A stretch of DNA of 30,346 nucleotides from a virus: positions 1-30,346 of IMG/VR virus record IMGVR_UViG_3300044618_001182. One strand, given 5' to 3'. This document shows positions 27,710 through 30,346 of the stretch, piece after piece. The notes beneath the pieces were generated by a model. The model made no database searches, was not told the origin of the DNA, and was given only the letters and a program-made list of their open reading frames with translations. The position numbers and the translations under genes are program-made. How positions within the stretch are numbered: position 1 is the first letter of the stretch; every line of letters begins with the position of its first letter.

Positions 27710-28666
27710 ATGAAAAAATTATTACTAGCCATTCTTATGGTTCCAACATTGGCCATTGCCTGGGAACCAACCAAACCTATTACAGTTATCAGCCCAGTTG
27801 CACCCGGTGCTGGAAACGAAATGAGTTTTAGAGCAGTTAGTAGTATTATTGAGCGAGCCGGAAAGGCCACATTTATTGTTGAAAGTAAACCAGGTGCCGA
27901 TAATGTAATTGGTATCAACCATTTAGCCGAACAACCAGCCAACGGATATCATGCGGCAGCAGCATCATGCCAAAGTACTTTTGTAGCCAGCGACGTACAC
28001 TATAACGATATTATTAAATTTAAACCCATGGAGTTAACTTTAATCACCAACATTGGTAAGAGTCCGCTGGCGTTTGTGGCCAATATTAAAAGTCCAATCA
28101 ACACCGTACCAGATTTAATTAAAGCTGTCAAGACTCGACCAGTTAACTTTGGAACCGGCGGTGCTGGACATCAACTAGCACTGGAGTACCTGATAGATAA
28201 AACCGGTGCTGATCGTAATTTTGCACAAAATATTCCATATAAAGGACCACTGCCCGCAGTAACTGATGCTGCAGCCGGAGTGGTCGAAATGGCCATTGTC
28301 CCAACCGCAGTAGCAAATACCCTGTTGCCAACAGGTAAAATTAAAATTATAGGCATTGCTGGCGAACAAAAATTGGCGGCTTTTCCAGATACCCCATTGA
28401 TGAAAGATTATGTACCGGGCCTGAATGTTAGTGCCTGCTGGAATATTGTATTGCCCAAAGGAGCACCGCCCGATGTTGTCAAATGGTATGTTGATAATTT
28501 TGTGCCAGCCCTGCGCACACCCGAATACAAAAAATGGGCCGATGAAAATATGATCTTTATTGATCCTAACGCAATAGGTCCTGAAAAAGTTCGTAAAGAC
28601 ATGGAACAACTACGAGCACAATGGCAACCGTATGTGGCAAAGATGCCTGGACCAAGAACCAAATGA
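27710..28666 (+). CDS. tctC: TctC/Bug-family periplasmic solute receptor
   Basis: 318 residues with a classic signal peptide (MKKLLLAILMVPTLAIA). The mature part begins WEPTKPITVISPVAPGAGNE and shows Bug-family marks: ESKPGADNVIGINHLAEQPA, the NFGTGGAGHQLALEYL loop, IPYKGPLPAVTDAAAG, and PDTPLMKDYVPGLNV followed by the late LPKGAP element. These receptors bind carboxylates such as tricarboxylates, dicarboxylates or nicotinate and serve TctAB transporters; no TctAB is present, so it would plug into a host transporter. The family is hugely expanded in Burkholderiales. AAAGGA precedes the ATG. The gene end overlaps the next start (ATGA). Confidence 0.9.
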   Translation: MKKLLLAILMVPTLAIAWEPTKPITVISPVAPGAGNEMSFRAVSSIIERAGKATFIVESKPGADNVIGINHLAEQPANGYHAAAASCQSTFVASDVHYNDIIKFKPMELTLITNIGKSPLAFVANIKSPINTVPDLIKAVKTRPVNFGTGGAGHQLALEYLIDKTGADRNFAQNIPYKGPLPAVTDAAAGVVEMAIVPTAVANTLLPTGKIKIIGIAGEQKLAAFPDTPLMKDYVPGLNVSACWNIVLPKGAPPDVVKWYVDNFVPALRTPEYKKWADENMIFIDPNAIGPEKVRKDMEQLRAQWQPYVAKMPGPRTK

Positions 28667-29277
28667 AATATATTTTTATGGCCGGTGCGCCAGGTTCAAA
28701 ATGGAGTAGTGTAAGCAAGAACATTTACTTTAGTCCCAACATAGATCGTACAGATGCCAGCGCAGAACGTGAATACTATCACGATGCGCCGGGTACACTA
28801 GAACTCATGCACATGGGCGCATACTTTGATCCCGGAATGGAGTTTGGTGATTGGTTTGATAATATAGACCAATACACTAAAGCTGAATGTGAAGCAGAGT
28901 TCGACCGTCCATTTTCCGGTCAAGGTATACGCATTATTAAAAGTCATGTGTTCTGCCATCATTTAGATTTTATTAAATCTACTTGGCCAGAATGTCCCAT
29001 TGTGCTGGTACATCGAGGCGACGATGCCAGCTTAGGATGGTGGGTCAAGTGTGGACATTTTAACATTACCTATCCCACGTACAATAAGTATTATAAAGAT
29101 TTACGTCAAATGGCAGTAGAAATCAAAAGGCAAAATGCAGACATGCGGGCGCATTGGGACCATGCTAGTTTTGTGTATGACAATCGTGGCTTGTGTGATC
29201 AATTGGGTATAACACCGCCTCCAACAGAGTATTATCAAAACTATGCTGACAATAAAATAAGGGTAAAGGTATTATGA
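28663..29277 (+). CDS. sulfotransferase-like P-loop protein
   Basis: 204 residues from ATG 28663, overlapping the tctC stop. The opening YIFMAGAPGSKWSSVSKNIY has a GxPGSxWSS loop that resembles the 5'-phosphosulfate-binding loop of sulfotransferases rather than a GKT Walker A. IIKSHVFCHHLDFI (KSH) and VLVHRGDDASLGWWVKCGHF (R...S, the 3'-phosphate-binding element) support this. Such enzymes transfer sulfate from PAPS to a hydroxyl. The APS kinase two genes downstream would make PAPS. The acceptor is unknown. A kinase-like role for the P-loop is the alternative. Confidence 0.68.
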   Translation: MKYIFMAGAPGSKWSSVSKNIYFSPNIDRTDASAEREYYHDAPGTLELMHMGAYFDPGMEFGDWFDNIDQYTKAECEAEFDRPFSGQGIRIIKSHVFCHHLDFIKSTWPECPIVLVHRGDDASLGWWVKCGHFNITYPTYNKYYKDLRQMAVEIKRQNADMRAHWDHASFVYDNRGLCDQLGITPPPTEYYQNYADNKIRVKVL

Positions 29278-29945
29278 CAACAGAACAAAGCAGTTGGGAA
29301 TTAACTAAACAACACAGTGGCTATCACTTTGATAACTTTAAATTTGATCCAGATCAAGATAAAGTTACTACATTAGGTAACATTGATCCTTTTTGGAAAG
29401 AAGAACTCGATACTATTATAGAGTTAGCTAAACCCAAGACTTGGCGTACTCGTGGTAAACAAGGCAACGAACGCCCAGGCGAAGAATATGATCAAGAAGA
29501 CTACGACCTGGAGCAGTTTGGTTACGGTAAGGATCATATTGTAAGTGACCTAACTTGGGAAGTGCCCAAAACATTTGATAAAATTGCTGTGTGGTTTGGC
29601 ATGGACAACTGCAAAATGCGCTTACATGTGCAACGGCCAGGGCAAGTATGGAATCTACACTTGGACAAGTTAGAAAAATGGCATCCTGAAGATCCTGCCA
29701 AAGTTATACGAGTCATGATTGCACTTAACGATTGGGAACCAGGACATTTCTTTAGCTACGGAAACTACATGCACTCGGGCTGGCATGCCGGCAATGTTAC
29801 CACCTTTGACTGGCGCAACTTACCACACGCCACAGCCAATGCTGGACATAGCCCTAGAATTACTCTACAAATTACCGGAGTAGTTACTGATCGCACACGT
29901 GATTTTTTACGTGTATTAAGAAGCAAATCTCCATATAAGGTTTAA
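29274..29945 (+). CDS. 2OG-Fe(II) oxygenase, aspartyl/asparaginyl hydroxylase-like
   Basis: 223 residues. The iron facial triad is visible as H129 and D131 in VWNLHLDKLEKW and H185 in NLPHATANAG, with R195 in SPRITLQITGVV as the 2-oxoglutarate carboxylate ligand. The spacing suits the double-stranded beta-helix family related to aspartyl/asparaginyl beta-hydroxylases. It would hydroxylate a protein, glycan or small molecule using 2-oxoglutarate and O2. Phages of this type often carry several such oxygenases. It overlaps the upstream gene by 4 bp and is 4 nt from the APS kinase gene. Confidence 0.82.
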   Translation: MTTEQSSWELTKQHSGYHFDNFKFDPDQDKVTTLGNIDPFWKEELDTIIELAKPKTWRTRGKQGNERPGEEYDQEDYDLEQFGYGKDHIVSDLTWEVPKTFDKIAVWFGMDNCKMRLHVQRPGQVWNLHLDKLEKWHPEDPAKVIRVMIALNDWEPGHFFSYGNYMHSGWHAGNVTTFDWRNLPHATANAGHSPRITLQITGVVTDRTRDFLRVLRSKSPYKV

Positions 29946-29949
29946 CATT

Positions 29950-30346
29950 ATGTCACAACGAATTTTAATCATGGGCTTGCCGGGCGCTGGTAAAACTACC
30001 TTGGCCGGTGCTCTTAAACGGTACTTGGAAGAACATGGAGAAATGAGTAATACTCAAATGGAAAGTTTACCTATCGGCGGATTTAATGCTCGAGTAACTT
30101 GGTTCAATGCCGACGACATTCGCCGCAAGTACAATGACTGGGACTTTAGTAACGAAGGACGTATTCGTCAAAGTATTCGTATGTTCCAATTCAGTATGGA
30201 GGCCGGTGGCGAATATGTTATATGTGATTTTGTTGCACCCTTGGTTGAAATGCGTAACAACTTCAAAGCCGATTGGACCATCTGGATGGATACTATCGAG
30301 TCTGGTCGTTTTGAAGATACTAACAAAGCGTTCATTCCGCCAGAAC
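29950..30346 (+). CDS. cysC: APS kinase-like protein (3' end outside window)
   Basis: 132 residues visible, open at the window end. Walker A is MGLPGAGKTTLAG (G9-T17). The segment WFNADDIRRKYNDWDFSNEG followed by RIRQSIRM matches the APS kinase pattern (xDGDxxRxxxNxDLGFSxxxR), and YVICDFVAP follows as in CysC (VxxxFISP). The enzyme phosphorylates adenylylsulfate to PAPS in the cytoplasm. No ATP sulfurylase is in view, so APS would come from the host. Phage members with this ADDIRRKYNDWDFS form are common in T4-like marine phages. Confidence 0.85.
   Translation, partial: MSQRILIMGLPGAGKTTLAGALKRYLEEHGEMSNTQMESLPIGGFNARVTWFNADDIRRKYNDWDFSNEGRIRQSIRMFQFSMEAGGEYVICDFVAPLVEMRNNFKADWTIWMDTIESGRFEDTNKAFIPPE

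Noticed and set aside
1-30346. tRNA genes, CRISPR arrays or insertion sequences
   Set aside because: I looked for T-loop-like GGTTCGA contexts, regularly spaced repeats and transposase motifs and found none that hold up.

Overview
The window looks like a piece of a T4-superfamily myovirus genome from an aquatic habitat, of the cyanophage/pelagiphage type of gene content but probably with a heterotrophic proteobacterial host. The evidence is: a T4 gp44-type clamp-loader ATPase, a gp31/GroES-like co-chaperonin, a phage-type PhoH ATPase, an APS kinase, two phage-type radical SAM proteins, virion fibre-like proteins, and many tiny tightly packed genes with ATGA-type overlaps, nearly all on the + strand. 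No tRNA, CRISPR array or insertion sequence was seen. A Bug/TctC-type periplasmic receptor, a family greatly expanded in Burkholderiales, hints at a betaproteobacterial host; this is inference.

Layout. 1-2968: small unknown genes, an HNH nuclease and an SPPY-type DNA methyltransferase. 3024-6996: an accessory block with separate rubredoxin and rubrerythrin genes, then pstS, a terminator, a 52-residue protein, a PlcP-type metallophosphoesterase and an Agt-type GT4 glycosyltransferase. 7027-9711: very small genes, several behind near-consensus sigma70 promoters. 9708-13117: radical SAM protein, a 350-bp puzzling leader, a SleB-type cell-wall hydrolase with a holin-like membrane protein, and an FkbM methyltransferase. 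13149-14885: two small genes, translation factor IF-1, Fe/Mn superoxide dismutase and ErpA. 14915-20461: virion-like proteins and conserved phage proteins, several behind TAAATA late-promoter-like motifs. 20471-23512: GroES-like protein, clamp loader, second radical SAM protein. 23529-24894: HAD phosphatase converging on the minus-strand phoH. 25057-30346: conserved phage proteins, SGNH-like protein, minus-strand methyltransferase, TctC receptor, then a sulfotransferase-like protein, a 2OG-Fe(II) oxygenase and APS kinase (cut by the window end).

How the genes fit together. The most striking system is a phosphate-starvation module: PstS for phosphate capture, PlcP to strip phospholipid head groups, and Agt to rebuild the diacylglycerol as phosphorus-free glycolipid. 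In bacteria plcP-agt is the lipid-remodelling pathway. Both pstS and plcP are preceded by 7-4-7 direct repeats with Pho-box geometry. A second theme is oxygen and iron-sulfur protection (rubredoxin, rubrerythrin, SOD, ErpA). A third is PAPS chemistry (APS kinase, sulfotransferase-like protein, oxygenase). A fourth is an apparent habit of leaderless transcription: in several genes a -10 element lies exactly 6 nt before the ATG.

All product names come from reading motifs and remembered family sequences; no search was run.
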